DNA from: Bryobacter sp.
Lineage (GTDB): Bacteria > Acidobacteriota > Terriglobia > Bryobacterales > Bryobacteraceae
NCBI GenBank assembly: GCA_022843625.1
Contig: JALHNH010000017.1
Span: 1 to 64,000 of the forward strand
Length of the DNA: 64,000 nt
Reading direction: 5' to 3'
The first letter of the stretch is position 1; each line of letters begins with the position of its first letter. The notes beneath the pieces are model-generated. The model saw only the letters and a program-made list of their open reading frames with translations, searched no databases and was not told the DNA's origin. Position numbers and translations under genes: made by a program. Positions 45,129 through 53,740 of the stretch are shown here, piece by piece.

Positions 45129-46850
45129 TTAGTCGACCAGCGAAACTTCGATTCGCTTGGATTCCGGATCCATCGCCACGATCTTCACCTGGCGGATCTG
45201 TCCGACACGAACCTGATTTTTGTCAGTATCGCTGCCGGTGCCTTCCTTCCAGCGTGCATTCAGCATGGCACCAAGCGAGGAAATATCCACCTTGCCGCCA
45301 CCGCCCGCGCTCTCGCTGCCGCCACCCTGAGCCTTGGGCAACATACAAACACCGGTTACGCCTTCTGCCAGCTGCACCTTGATCTTGTTGTTGTTTACAT
45401 CGCTCACACGGCCCGTCACCAGATCACCAACCGCATTTTCTGCGATGAAGTGATCGGCACTGGTCGGTTCCAGTTGCTTGATGCTCAGGCGAATGCGACG
45501 ACGGTCCACCTCAAACTCAGTTACTACGGCCTTTACAATCTGGCCCACCTTCAAGACATCCTTCGGATGCTCGATGCGCTTCTCGCGAGTGATATCGGCG
45601 ACATGAACCATGCCCTCAACCCCAGGCCCCAGCGCGATAAATGCGCCAAAGATCTGGAGGTCGGTTACGGCTGCTTCCACTACCGAACCCAACGGGTACT
45701 TCGCCTTGGCTGCTGCCCACGGGTCTTCCACCAACTGCTTCAGCCCGAGACCAATCTTGCGCTCTGCCGGCTTCATGTCGAGGATCTGAACCTCAACGAT
45801 ATCGTCTACCTTCACTACATCTTCCGGCTTACGAATGCGCTTGTCCCAGGTCAGGTCGATCATTCGGATCAACCCTTCAATACCAGGCATTAACTCAACA
45901 AAAGCGCCGAAATCAGCCAATCTCATCACCTTGCCGTTGACGCGCTGACCCACCTGCAACTGTTCAGCGGCTGCCGTCCAGGGCTCAGGCTGCAACTGCT
46001 TCATGCCGAGAGAAATTTTGCGAGTTGCGGGGTTGATCTTCAGGATTTTTACCTGAACCTCATCGCCTTCCTTTAATACATCAGACGGCTTGGTAACCCG
46101 GGTCCAGCTCATGTCGCTGACATGCAACAGGCCATCCACTTCGCCAATCGTGACGAAAGCCCCAAAGTCGGTCAGCGTCCGCACGCGGCCCTTGAGCACA
46201 GTGCCTTCCGCAAGCGAAGCAAAGGCTTCCTGCTTGCGCTGGGCTGATGTTTCCTCAAGCAACACGCGGCGGTCCACCACCACGTCTTCTTTTTCTTTAT
46301 CGAACTTGGTGATGCGGCACTCAATCTTCTGCCCCACCAGCTTGGCCATCTCGCTCACATCACGAGCGCCACTGCGAGAAGCAGGCATAAAGGCCCGCTC
46401 GCCGATATCGACGCGCAGTCCTCCCTTGACAACTTCCAGCACTGTCCCGCTGACCGTGAGTTTATTCTCGAAGGCCTGCTCGATGCCACTCCAGTCCTTG
46501 GGGGCTTCTACCTTCTGCACCGCGAGTCGATAATAACCGTCATCGGTGCGGCCGGCCACGCTCACTTCGAGCTTCTGACCCAATTGCACGATTACCTGGC
46601 CATCGCGACCGGTGACAAGATCCAGAGGAAGCATTCCCTCCATCTTGCGACCGATGTCGACCACCACCCCGTCGGGTGTAATACGCAAGACGTGGCCTTT
46701 CAGCATGCCGCGTCCAACATCTTCGCGCTCGGGCGTCTTCTGCGTTTCAAATTCGCGCAGGATGTCTCCGAAGCCGGAGTCCGCTAGGTTTTCCATTGTT
46801 TCCAGATTTTCATCGGGGTTCAACGGCAGAGTGTTTTCCATGGAATTCAT
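45129..46850 (-). CDS. rpsA: 30S ribosomal protein S1
   Basis: S1 binds mRNA and helps start translation. Six S1 OB-fold domains can be read in 573 residues. Domains 3 to 5 have the classic pattern (LTDFGAFVTIGEVDGLLHVSDMSW; LADFGAFVELMPGIEGLIRMIDLTW; LQIFGAFIALGPGVEGMVHVADIT). The sixth domain contains a Gly/Ser-rich insertion before its last strands. The N-terminal acidic 40 residues are unique. ATGs at 46850 and 46841 are both possible; no strong ribosome-binding site is visible. Confidence 0.92.
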   Translation of the reverse strand: MNSMENTLPLNPDENLETMENLADSGFGDILREFETQKTPEREDVGRGMLKGHVLRITPDGVVVDIGRKMEGMLPLDLVTGRDGQVIVQLGQKLEVSVAGRTDDGYYRLAVQKVEAPKDWSGIEQAFENKLTVSGTVLEVVKGGLRVDIGERAFMPASRSGARDVSEMAKLVGQKIECRITKFDKEKEDVVVDRRVLLEETSAQRKQEAFASLAEGTVLKGRVRTLTDFGAFVTIGEVDGLLHVSDMSWTRVTKPSDVLKEGDEVQVKILKINPATRKISLGMKQLQPEPWTAAAEQLQVGQRVNGKVMRLADFGAFVELMPGIEGLIRMIDLTWDKRIRKPEDVVKVDDIVEVQILDMKPAERKIGLGLKQLVEDPWAAAKAKYPLGSVVEAAVTDLQIFGAFIALGPGVEGMVHVADITREKRIEHPKDVLKVGQIVKAVVTEFEVDRRRIRLSIKQLEPTSADHFIAENAVGDLVTGRVSDVNNNKIKVQLAEGVTGVCMLPKAQGGGSESAGGGGKVDISSLGAMLNARWKEGTGSDTDKNQVRVGQIRQVKIVAMDPESKRIEVSLVD

Positions 46851-46884
46851 ACCAATTCGTGAGAGAATTTTTATTGTCTCATAG

Positions 46885-48078
46885 ATGTTACGCCGTCAAT
46901 TTATTCAATCGTCGTCTCTGGCCTTAGCTGCCGCCGCACCCGCCGCCGATGACGATGCAGCCTGGCTCAAGATCCGCGAAGAGCAATTCTCACTGCCAGA
47001 CTGGCGAGCCTACCTCAACACAGGCAGTGTCGGCGCCGCTCCCAACCGTGTTGTCAAAGCAACTAACGACTATCTTGCTCAGGGTGCTTCTTACGCGACA
47101 GACCAATACCCGCGCTGGGGCTATGAGCCCATGGACGCGCACCGCACAGCGCTAGCCAAGTTCCTCGGCACCACCAAAGAAGAACTCGCCCTCACCCACA
47201 ACGCCACCGAATCGATGAGCCTCATCGCCAACGGTCTCGATCTCAAGCCCGGCGACGAAGTGCTGATCACCGATCAAGAACACCCCTCCGGCCGCGGTTG
47301 CTGGCTGCTCAAACAGGCCCGCACCGGCATCAAAATCCGCGAAGCCAAGATCCCGATCCCGCCCGATAGTGCCGATCAGATCGCCGAAGCTCTGCTCTCG
47401 CAAATCCGCCCAGAGACGCGGGTGATCTCTTTCTCCGGCATCACTACCCACACCGGCCTGCTCTTTCCGATCCAAAAGATCTGCGCCGCAGCCCGCGCCA
47501 AAGGCGTCATCACAGTGGTCGATGGCGCACACCTCGCAGGCCAGATCCCTTTCCGTATCGATGACTTCGGTTGCGACGTCTTCGCCGGCAGCCTGCACAA
47601 ATGGATGCTCACCCCGCCCGGCTGCGGCGTGCTCTACGTCAACAAAAACTTCCAGTCCAAACTCTGGCCCACCATCGTTGTCGACGGCTGGCAGAATTCC
47701 AAAGACGCAGTCAAGTACATGCAGCTTGGCTGCAACAATCGCGCTGAACTCGAAGGCACGCTCGAAGCCCTGCGCTTTATCGAAGAGCTAGGCCCCCAGC
47801 GCATCTACGACCGCATCCACAACCTCGCCCAATACGCCTACACCCGCGCCAAACAAGTCCCTTATCTCAAAGTCCTCAGCTCATCCGACCCCGCCCTCTA
47901 CGGGGGCATGGTGGCTTTTGAGGTAGACCGGCCGGACTACGCACCCCTCTGGACCAAACTCGCCCAGCGCAAGGTCTGGACCCTCCGCGGGCCCAAGATC
48001 CGCATCTCGTCGCACATCCACACTCGTCGCTCTGACATTGATCTCTTCTTCGACACCCTCAAAGAAGTCTTCGGCTAG
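46885..48078 (+). CDS. Class V PLP-dependent aminotransferase-like protein, putatively exported
   Basis: A 397-residue fold-type I PLP enzyme. Lys239 in SLHKW is the Schiff-base lysine, and Asp213 in VVDGAH should contact the pyridine nitrogen. Sequence style (LNTGSVGAAP, ATESMSLIANGL) resembles isopenicillin-N-epimerase/cysteine-desulfurase-like proteins. The N-terminus MLRRQFIQSSSLALAAAAPA looks like a Tat signal, which would export a folded cofactor enzyme. The substrate is unknown. It starts 35 nt from the divergent rpsA. Confidence 0.88.
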   Translation: MLRRQFIQSSSLALAAAAPAADDDAAWLKIREEQFSLPDWRAYLNTGSVGAAPNRVVKATNDYLAQGASYATDQYPRWGYEPMDAHRTALAKFLGTTKEELALTHNATESMSLIANGLDLKPGDEVLITDQEHPSGRGCWLLKQARTGIKIREAKIPIPPDSADQIAEALLSQIRPETRVISFSGITTHTGLLFPIQKICAAARAKGVITVVDGAHLAGQIPFRIDDFGCDVFAGSLHKWMLTPPGCGVLYVNKNFQSKLWPTIVVDGWQNSKDAVKYMQLGCNNRAELEGTLEALRFIEELGPQRIYDRIHNLAQYAYTRAKQVPYLKVLSSSDPALYGGMVAFEVDRPDYAPLWTKLAQRKVWTLRGPKIRISSHIHTRRSDIDLFFDTLKEVFG

Positions 48079-48767
48079 CCCCGGTTCAGCCGGTACCCAA
48101 CGCCGCGCACCGTAAGTAAGCACTCCGGATGAGCCGGGTCCGTTTCGATATACTTCCTCAGCCGCACGATAAAGTTATCGATCGCGCGCGTATCGGTATC
48201 GCTCTGCACCTGCCAAACCTTATCCAGCAAATCGGCCCGGCTCACCGCCTCGCCCTCATGCTCAATCAGGTATTTCAGCAAATTCACTTCCATCAGCGTC
48301 AGCGGCTGCCTCTCCCCATCCACCTCAATCTCAAGCGTCTTGAAATCGATCAGCCGCCCATTGATCCGGATCTGCTCTGCAGGCTCAGAAGCACCCATCC
48401 ATACCCGCCGCCGGATCAAGCCCTTGATCCGCGCAATCAACACCCCAAGGTCAAAAGGCTTCGCCAGATAATCGTCCGCCCCGGCCGCAATCCCCTTCAC
48501 CACATCATCGGGCCGGCTGCGCGCCGTCAGCATCAACGTGGGTAGAAAGTGTCGCGCCTCACGCAAGCGCCGGATCACCTCAAAGCCATCGATCCCCGGC
48601 AGCATCACATCCAGCACCAGCAAGTCATAACCCGATCTCTTGCCCTCAAAATCCGCCAGCGCATCCTCGCCGTTCTCGCGAACCGTCACATCAAAGCCCT
48701 CTGCCTCCAGGTTGAACCGCAACCCTTCCGCCAGATGTTGCTCGTCTTCCACAACCAATACATGCAT
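48075..48767 (-). CDS. OmpR-family response regulator
   Basis: Receiver domain with acidic EDE (7-9), phospho-acceptor Asp53 (LLVLDVMLP) and the LAKPF lysine, followed by an OmpR winged helix (ENL-like MEVNLLKYLIEHEGEAVSRADLLDKVW, then TRAIDNFIVRLRKYIE). 230 residues. Its 3' end overlaps the convergent aminotransferase by 4 nt. It overlaps the start-side histidine-kinase gene by one base, forming a two-component operon. Target genes unknown. Confidence 0.95.
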   Translation of the reverse strand: MHVLVVEDEQHLAEGLRFNLEAEGFDVTVRENGEDALADFEGKRSGYDLLVLDVMLPGIDGFEVIRRLREARHFLPTLMLTARSRPDDVVKGIAAGADDYLAKPFDLGVLIARIKGLIRRRVWMGASEPAEQIRINGRLIDFKTLEIEVDGERQPLTLMEVNLLKYLIEHEGEAVSRADLLDKVWQVQSDTDTRAIDNFIVRLRKYIETDPAHPECLLTVRGVGYRLNRG

Positions 48768-49699
48768 CAGCTCACCACTCCCTTAGGGCGAAATTCGCTT
48801 TCCAGTTCCATCGTGAAAGTACTGCCCAAGCCTGCGCCGTCGCTAGTGGCATAGACGCGCCCACCATGTTTGCGAGCCACACTGCGAACGATAAACAAAC
48901 CCAGCCCCGTCCCTTTTACTTTCTGCGAAATCACGCCCGGGATGCGATAAAAACGGCTGAAGATCCGCTTCAGCTCCTTGGTGGCAATCCCCATGCCCTG
49001 ATCCTTTACGCGCACTGCCACCCGTTGCGGATCCAACCGCTCCACCTCAATCGACACCTTCACATTGCCCCCCGAATACTTGATCGCATTCTCAAGCAAG
49101 TTGCTGACAGCGCTCTTCAGCTCCGGCGCATCGCCCTGCACAATTGCCGCATCTCCCGTCGGCAGCTTCTTCTCGACATGCAGGGCATCGTCTTCAAGAT
49201 GATGCCGCATTCGCGCCATATCGACACACTCGGCCACCACCTCTGCCAGGGAAACACTATGTGAACCGCGATCACTCCGGCTGCCCACCCGGCTCGCTTC
49301 CAGCACCTGCTCAATTGTGCCCATCAGGCGATTCGTATCGTCGTGCATGACGCGATAAAACTCTCGCCGCTTCTCCTCGGGAATTTCACGCCGCTGCAAA
49401 GTTTCGAGATAGAGCCGGATCGATGCCACCGGCGTCTTCAACTCATGAGTCACTGCGTTCAAAAACGCATCATGCTGCTCGTTCTTCTTAATCTCGCGAA
49501 CCAGAAAAATCGTATTCAGCACCATGCCAGCGATCACCAGCAAAAAGAAGATCACCCCAAAAACAAAGAAGACTCCGGTCCGCCAGTTCAGCACCACCCA
49601 GCTGATATTGAGCGCAACGGTGAGGACGATGGTGATGATCCCCAGAACACTGAAGAGAATCGCCTGCCGTCGCCGTCCGGGCATCGTCATACTATCCAT
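48767..49699 (-). CDS. Sensor histidine kinase
   Basis: Two membrane segments (about residues 14-36 and 42-65) with almost no periplasmic loop lead into HisKA with His85 in THELKTPVASIRL, then an HATPase domain with N box (NLLENAIKYSG), G1 (KDQGMGIA) and G2 (GTGLGLFIVR). The lack of an external domain suggests intramembrane or cytoplasmic sensing. 310 residues; in-frame ATGs at 49690 and 49684 are alternatives. The 5' end overlaps the winged-helix gene. Confidence 0.93.
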   Translation of the reverse strand: MDSMTMPGRRRQAILFSVLGIITIVLTVALNISWVVLNWRTGVFFVFGVIFFLLVIAGMVLNTIFLVREIKKNEQHDAFLNAVTHELKTPVASIRLYLETLQRREIPEEKRREFYRVMHDDTNRLMGTIEQVLEASRVGSRSDRGSHSVSLAEVVAECVDMARMRHHLEDDALHVEKKLPTGDAAIVQGDAPELKSAVSNLLENAIKYSGGNVKVSIEVERLDPQRVAVRVKDQGMGIATKELKRIFSRFYRIPGVISQKVKGTGLGLFIVRSVARKHGGRVYATSDGAGLGSTFTMELESEFRPKGVVS

Positions 49700-50757
49700 C
49701 TAACATCAAGTTCATGAGCTTCGGCGAATGCCATTAACTTTGCCCCCTCCTGATCCAGCTCTTTCCTCAACTTCTTTGAAGGCTCCGCAAACAATTCCAC
49801 CTTCAGCCGCAGCAGCTTCTTGTCGCGCTCCAGCTTCCAAACCCCAGCCACAAAGCCGTCGATCAGGACGGTTGCGCAAACCCGCCCCGCTGTCAGCAAC
49901 ACCTTTTTGCGATGCACCTCGGGCACAATGCGACTGCGGTCGGCATGAGACAAAACCAGATTGTCGTACTCAGCGACAAAGCGGATCGGGGCAGGGAAGT
50001 CGCCATCGACGATCTCCTGCCCGGGCAAGTCATAGAGCACCCGCCCCGCCTCATCCTGGTACTCAATCAGATCGTCCGGCAGCGCCTTCCCAATTGAGGT
50101 GAACCCAGCCCAGGCCGCCACATCGCGAGCGGTAGCAGGCCCAAAAGCGGCAAGGTAGCGCCGCACCAGCCTCGCCGAATCCGCAGCCTGATCCACGGCG
50201 ACGAGCTGGTAGCGCGCCGCCGTCCCGCCCTTCCAGGATCCAGCCGGAGACACCTGCACCAGCGGCAAATGAGTCCGCACTCCATACTCCATCGCTTCCT
50301 TGTTCCACGATGGAAACTCCCGAAGCAACTCATCACTTAAAGCGCTAAGTGAAATCGGCCCATCCCGCAAAATCCCCCGAGCCACCTCACAAAGCGGCTC
50401 TACTTCGATGCCAGACTTGCGAACCCCAAAGAAGCCCTGCCACGCTTTTTCGAGCGCCGGCTGGATGACAGGCCGAATCCAGCGGTAATCGGTCGCCGTC
50501 ACCCAGTGCAGCGTAGACCTTAACAATGGCGCCCGCAAAACTTTCCCCGAGTCCCGCAGCGACATCAACTGCGAGGGCTCAAAGCTAGCAACGCGCGCCC
50601 AAAGCCCAAAGTAAGGAGGACTAGCCACCTGCGCCTGCACCGCCACCAGCCGCTCCACAGCCTTGTCCGTTTTGAGCGAAACCGGTCCGAGCAGCATCTG
50701 CCGCGAAAGCAGTGTCCGGTTGAGTTGCCTCTGCGAAATTTCCTTTATCATTTCCAT
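49687..50757 (-). CDS. Winged-helix DNA-binding domain protein (HTH_42 / YcaQ-like family)
   Basis: A ~356-residue protein following the HTH_42 pattern: ISQRQLNRTLLSRQMLLGP, VQAQVASPPYFGLWARV, LRSTLHWVTATDYRW, and near the end PIRFVAEYDNLVLSHADRSRIV, then VLIDGFVAGVWKLERD. Some relatives (YcaQ/AlkX) are DNA glycosylases for crosslinks, but many actinobacterial and acidobacterial members are uncharacterised. ATG at 50757 was chosen over a TTG at 50772. It may be transcribed with the two-component pair, and is divergent from the NTPase gene (17 nt). Confidence 0.85.
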   Translation of the reverse strand: MEMIKEISQRQLNRTLLSRQMLLGPVSLKTDKAVERLVAVQAQVASPPYFGLWARVASFEPSQLMSLRDSGKVLRAPLLRSTLHWVTATDYRWIRPVIQPALEKAWQGFFGVRKSGIEVEPLCEVARGILRDGPISLSALSDELLREFPSWNKEAMEYGVRTHLPLVQVSPAGSWKGGTAARYQLVAVDQAADSARLVRRYLAAFGPATARDVAAWAGFTSIGKALPDDLIEYQDEAGRVLYDLPGQEIVDGDFPAPIRFVAEYDNLVLSHADRSRIVPEVHRKKVLLTAGRVCATVLIDGFVAGVWKLERDKKLLRLKVELFAEPSKKLRKELDQEGAKLMAFAEAHELDVRWIV

Positions 50758-50774
50758 TCGGTACGATAGCAACG

Positions 50775-52166
50775 ATGGCTCCCACTTCCAAAATCACTCT
50801 GCTCAAGCAGGCAGCAAACCTGAGAGAAGTCGGACAAACTCTGGATTCCGCCCCCTTGCTCAGCCCGGAAGAAATTGCTGCCTTCTACCGGCAGGAAGTG
50901 CAACAGGTACGAGGGGAAGATCGAATTTCGCGCCTCTCGCTAGGACTTCAGGACGCAATCAGCACCCATTCTGCCTTCAAAGGCTTTGTACTCGGCCACC
51001 CTGGTGTTGGCAAGACCACAGAATTAATGCGGGTGGTGAATTCGCCTTCTTTGAATTTGGAGCCACTCCGCATCAGCGTCTTATCAGAGCTCAATCCCGG
51101 CGCTCTGCGTTATTACGATATCCTTCTGCTAATTCTGATCCGCTTGGTGAAAGAAACATCCAGCCCTGCAATCTCAGACTTTGCGGACAACAACCTCGAA
51201 GCGTTGATAGCCAGAGTTCGAGCTCATCTGTCTACCAAATGGACAAAGCATCTTCAAACCAGTCAGACGGATTGGGGGGCAGGCTTCGACCTTCCTTTTC
51301 TCAAGTTATTTGGCAATCTTAGGCAAGGCCGCAACCGTGAGGTGGGGGAGCAGGAGTATGAGCTTTCCTTCGTCTCCGAGCTGACCGAGCTCATCAATGA
51401 CGTTCTTGAAAGCTGCAATGACATCCTCTATCGGCACAAGGGTAAGCAGTGGATCGTGCTGGTGGAGGATTTCGACAAATTGAATCTGCCAACACAGATC
51501 CTTTTGGATGTCTTTCAAGGCTTGCGGCCCAGCTTGCAAAGCTTCCGCGCCAACCTGATCATCACGATTCCCTTGTGGCTTTATTACTCAGATCAGTTCC
51601 AGGGAATCCAGCCCTACGATTTCAAGTGTTGCGTAGTGCCCGATATCTCCGTCTACACCAGCACTCACGCCGTCGATCGCGCCACCGTAGACGCGCTCAC
51701 CGCAGTTGTAGAGGCGCGGATGAGTCTGGGTCTAATGGCCCCAGGCGTCCTGGAGCGCTGCATCCTGGCTTCCGGCGGATTTCTCAGAGATCTTTTCTCG
51801 CTCCTTGTCGACGCTACGATGTTCGCCAGAATTCGAGGGCTGGATCAAATTGAAATGGTCGACGCCAACAAAGCGGTCCTCGACATGAAGAACAATTACA
51901 AGCAGCGCCTTGGCTCAACCCTGCCCAACCCCAACGAGCCAAGTCTGGACGAAAAGCTCAAACTTCTGGTCACGATCTACGAACGTCAGAATGCAACAGC
52001 GGACATCGCGAATGCGACACTATACAACCTCTTGCGCCAGAGATTTGTTCTGCAGTGCAATGGAGTTTCCTGGATGGGGGTTCATCCCCTCGCGGTGGAC
52101 TTACTTATGGATTTCGGCCGCCTTCCTCAAGGATCTCCTGGGGGAAGCCACCTGAATGCAAACTGA
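50775..52166 (+). CDS. P-loop NTPase of a two-gene NTPase-TPR module
   Basis: A 463-residue ATPase with Walker A GHPGVGKTT (residues 74-82) and Walker B WIVLVEDFDKL (226-236). The VEDFDK style resembles STAND/KAP-like or Orc-like AAA families. Residues 1-70 are a helical lead-in; the last ~90 residues (YERQNATADIANATLYNLLRQRFVLQCNGVSWMGVHPL) look like a winged helix. No effector domain (nuclease, TIR, protease, membrane helix) is visible. It overlaps the TPR gene by 11 nt. The function is unknown; a sensor or signal-transducing ATPase is inferred. Confidence 0.85.
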   Translation: MAPTSKITLLKQAANLREVGQTLDSAPLLSPEEIAAFYRQEVQQVRGEDRISRLSLGLQDAISTHSAFKGFVLGHPGVGKTTELMRVVNSPSLNLEPLRISVLSELNPGALRYYDILLLILIRLVKETSSPAISDFADNNLEALIARVRAHLSTKWTKHLQTSQTDWGAGFDLPFLKLFGNLRQGRNREVGEQEYELSFVSELTELINDVLESCNDILYRHKGKQWIVLVEDFDKLNLPTQILLDVFQGLRPSLQSFRANLIITIPLWLYYSDQFQGIQPYDFKCCVVPDISVYTSTHAVDRATVDALTAVVEARMSLGLMAPGVLERCILASGGFLRDLFSLLVDATMFARIRGLDQIEMVDANKAVLDMKNNYKQRLGSTLPNPNEPSLDEKLKLLVTIYERQNATADIANATLYNLLRQRFVLQCNGVSWMGVHPLAVDLLMDFGRLPQGSPGGSHLNAN

Positions 52167-53691
52167 TTCCATTGACGGTGTTCTCGCGATCCTCAAAGAC
52201 TGGATCAGTTTCAACACTCAGGGTGTTGTCTGGGTAAAGTACGTAAGTGATGTCAGCCGCGATCTGTGCATCGAAAGGCTTGGTTCAGACCTGGGATTTT
52301 CGACAATCCAATTTCAACCGCCCGATCCGGCCTTTGCTTCCATCTGGCTCGAAGAGCAGTTAAATCAAGTTGCCCCTTCAGATCCCTTACCAGTCCTTTG
52401 CGTAAAATTCCCGATCACTCTTTCTGGTTCAGAACAAAAACTTCTGGATGCGATGTACTCGCTCAATTTGCGCCGGGAAGATCTCATCCAGCGTCCGCTG
52501 ATTCAGATTTGGTGGGTGGCAGAACGCTTATCGCCACTTGTAGAAAATGTTGCCCCTGACCTTACCTCATGGTTCAAGCTGAGGCTAAATCTGAGAGAAA
52601 TTACCTCACCTGGATTGGATGACTCGGAACTGGATACGTTTGAGCGGCTGCGGGTGCAGCCAATTCACTTTCGAGAGGGATCACTCGAAAGGGCCCTGGC
52701 CTCCTACGAAAGCGCTCGCGCCAACCTGGACCCATTGAGTACATCCTCGCAGGCAATTCTTGCCGCCGCCGCTGGCAATCTATCATTGCGCTACAGCGCC
52801 CTCGGAATGAGATCCGAAGCACTTGCTCCTGCCGAGGAATCTCTCCGCCAATTCAAGGCGCTTGCAAGCAAAGATAGGAAAATCTTCCTGCCTGAACTGG
52901 CGAAGTCTCTAAACAATCTGGCTATTCGGCAGAGCGCGGCGGGGAGGCGGGAAGAGGCGCTGGCGACGGCGGCGGAAGCGGAGCAGAAGTATCAGGAACT
53001 TGCGGGGCAAAACGGTGAAGTCTTCCTGCCTGAACTGGCGAAGTCTCTAAACAATCTGGCGATTCGGCAGAGCGAAATGGGGAAGCGGGAAGAGGCGCTA
53101 GCGACGGCGGAGGAAGCGGTGAAGCTAAGGCGGGAACTTGCAGAACGGAACCGGGAAGCCTTCCTGCCGGATCTGGCGGGGTCGCTAAACAATCTGGCGA
53201 ATCTGCAGAGCGAGGTGGGGAAACTGGAAGAGGCGCTGGCAACGGCGGAGGAAGCGGAGCAGAAGTATCAGGAACTCTCGGGGCAAAACCGGGAAGCTTT
53301 CCTGCCGGAACTGGCTGGGTCGCTGAACAATCTGGCGAATCGGCGGAGAGAAATGGGGAAGCGGGAAGAGGCGCTAGCGGCGGCGACGGAAGCGGTAGAG
53401 CTTACGAGGGAACTTGCAGAACGGAACCGGGAAGCTTTCCTGCCGAAATTGGCATTGTCGCTAGGAGCGCTTTCTCAGATTCACACTGACCGCCAAGAGC
53501 ACGATCTGGCCGTAGCGACACTTCACGAAGCACTTACACTTATTGCGCCCTTCCTAGAGCAATATCCACAAGCTTTTAGCTCGCTCTCGCTCCAACTAGC
53601 CCAAGATTATCTACAGGCATCCCAGCGAGCCTCCCAGCCCCCCGACCAAGCCCTCCTAGCCCGCATCCAATCCAAACTCCCACCCCAATAG
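52156..53691 (+). CDS. TPR protein with near-identical repeats, partner of the NTPase
   Basis: A 511-residue protein. Residues 1-170 have alternating strands and helices and include REDLIQRPLIQIWWVAERL followed by NVAPDLTSWF, similar in style to the segment preceding TPR arrays in bacterial NLR-like proteins. Residues 175-500 are TPR helices of the kinesin-light-chain type, with four 46-residue repeats at 244-427 (each starting FLPxLAxSLNNLA). No signal peptide or catalytic motif is seen. The 11-nt overlap with the NTPase indicates co-translation. Confidence 0.87.
   Translation: MQTDSIDGVLAILKDWISFNTQGVVWVKYVSDVSRDLCIERLGSDLGFSTIQFQPPDPAFASIWLEEQLNQVAPSDPLPVLCVKFPITLSGSEQKLLDAMYSLNLRREDLIQRPLIQIWWVAERLSPLVENVAPDLTSWFKLRLNLREITSPGLDDSELDTFERLRVQPIHFREGSLERALASYESARANLDPLSTSSQAILAAAAGNLSLRYSALGMRSEALAPAEESLRQFKALASKDRKIFLPELAKSLNNLAIRQSAAGRREEALATAAEAEQKYQELAGQNGEVFLPELAKSLNNLAIRQSEMGKREEALATAEEAVKLRRELAERNREAFLPDLAGSLNNLANLQSEVGKLEEALATAEEAEQKYQELSGQNREAFLPELAGSLNNLANRRREMGKREEALAAATEAVELTRELAERNREAFLPKLALSLGALSQIHTDRQEHDLAVATLHEALTLIAPFLEQYPQAFSSLSLQLAQDYLQASQRASQPPDQALLARIQSKLPPQ
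52885..53436 (+). repeat. Four tandem 138-bp coding repeats (TPR units)
   Basis: Copies lie at 52885-53022, 53023-53160, 53161-53298 and 53299-53436, with a partial fifth start at 53437. Runs such as CTGGCGAAGTCTCTAAACAA recur exactly 138 nt apart (52898 and 53036). High nucleotide identity between copies implies recent duplication or gene conversion, and the unit keeps the reading frame. Confidence 0.92.
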
Positions 53692-53722
53692 AAAAAGGGC
53701 CGCCTGCACCCGCAGACGGCCC
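53692..53722 (-). terminator. Intrinsic terminator for the desaturase gene
   Basis: An 11-bp stem with one mismatch (53697-53707 with 53712-53722) and a 4-nt loop is followed on the minus strand by five T residues (53696-53692). It may also slow rightward transcripts of the TPR gene, but lacks a T tract on that side. Confidence 0.8.
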
Positions 53723-53740
53723 CCTTCCCAATCCAAAATC

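Noticed and set aside
50775..52166. Calling the NTPase a known defence protein (for example Avs or a KAP NTPase)
   Set aside because: No effector domain, membrane helices or diagnostic family motif beyond Walker A and B can be read.
52885..53436. Regular repeats considered as a CRISPR array
   Set aside because: The unit is 138 bp, fully coding and in frame as TPR helices, with no short direct repeat and unique spacer pattern and no cas genes.
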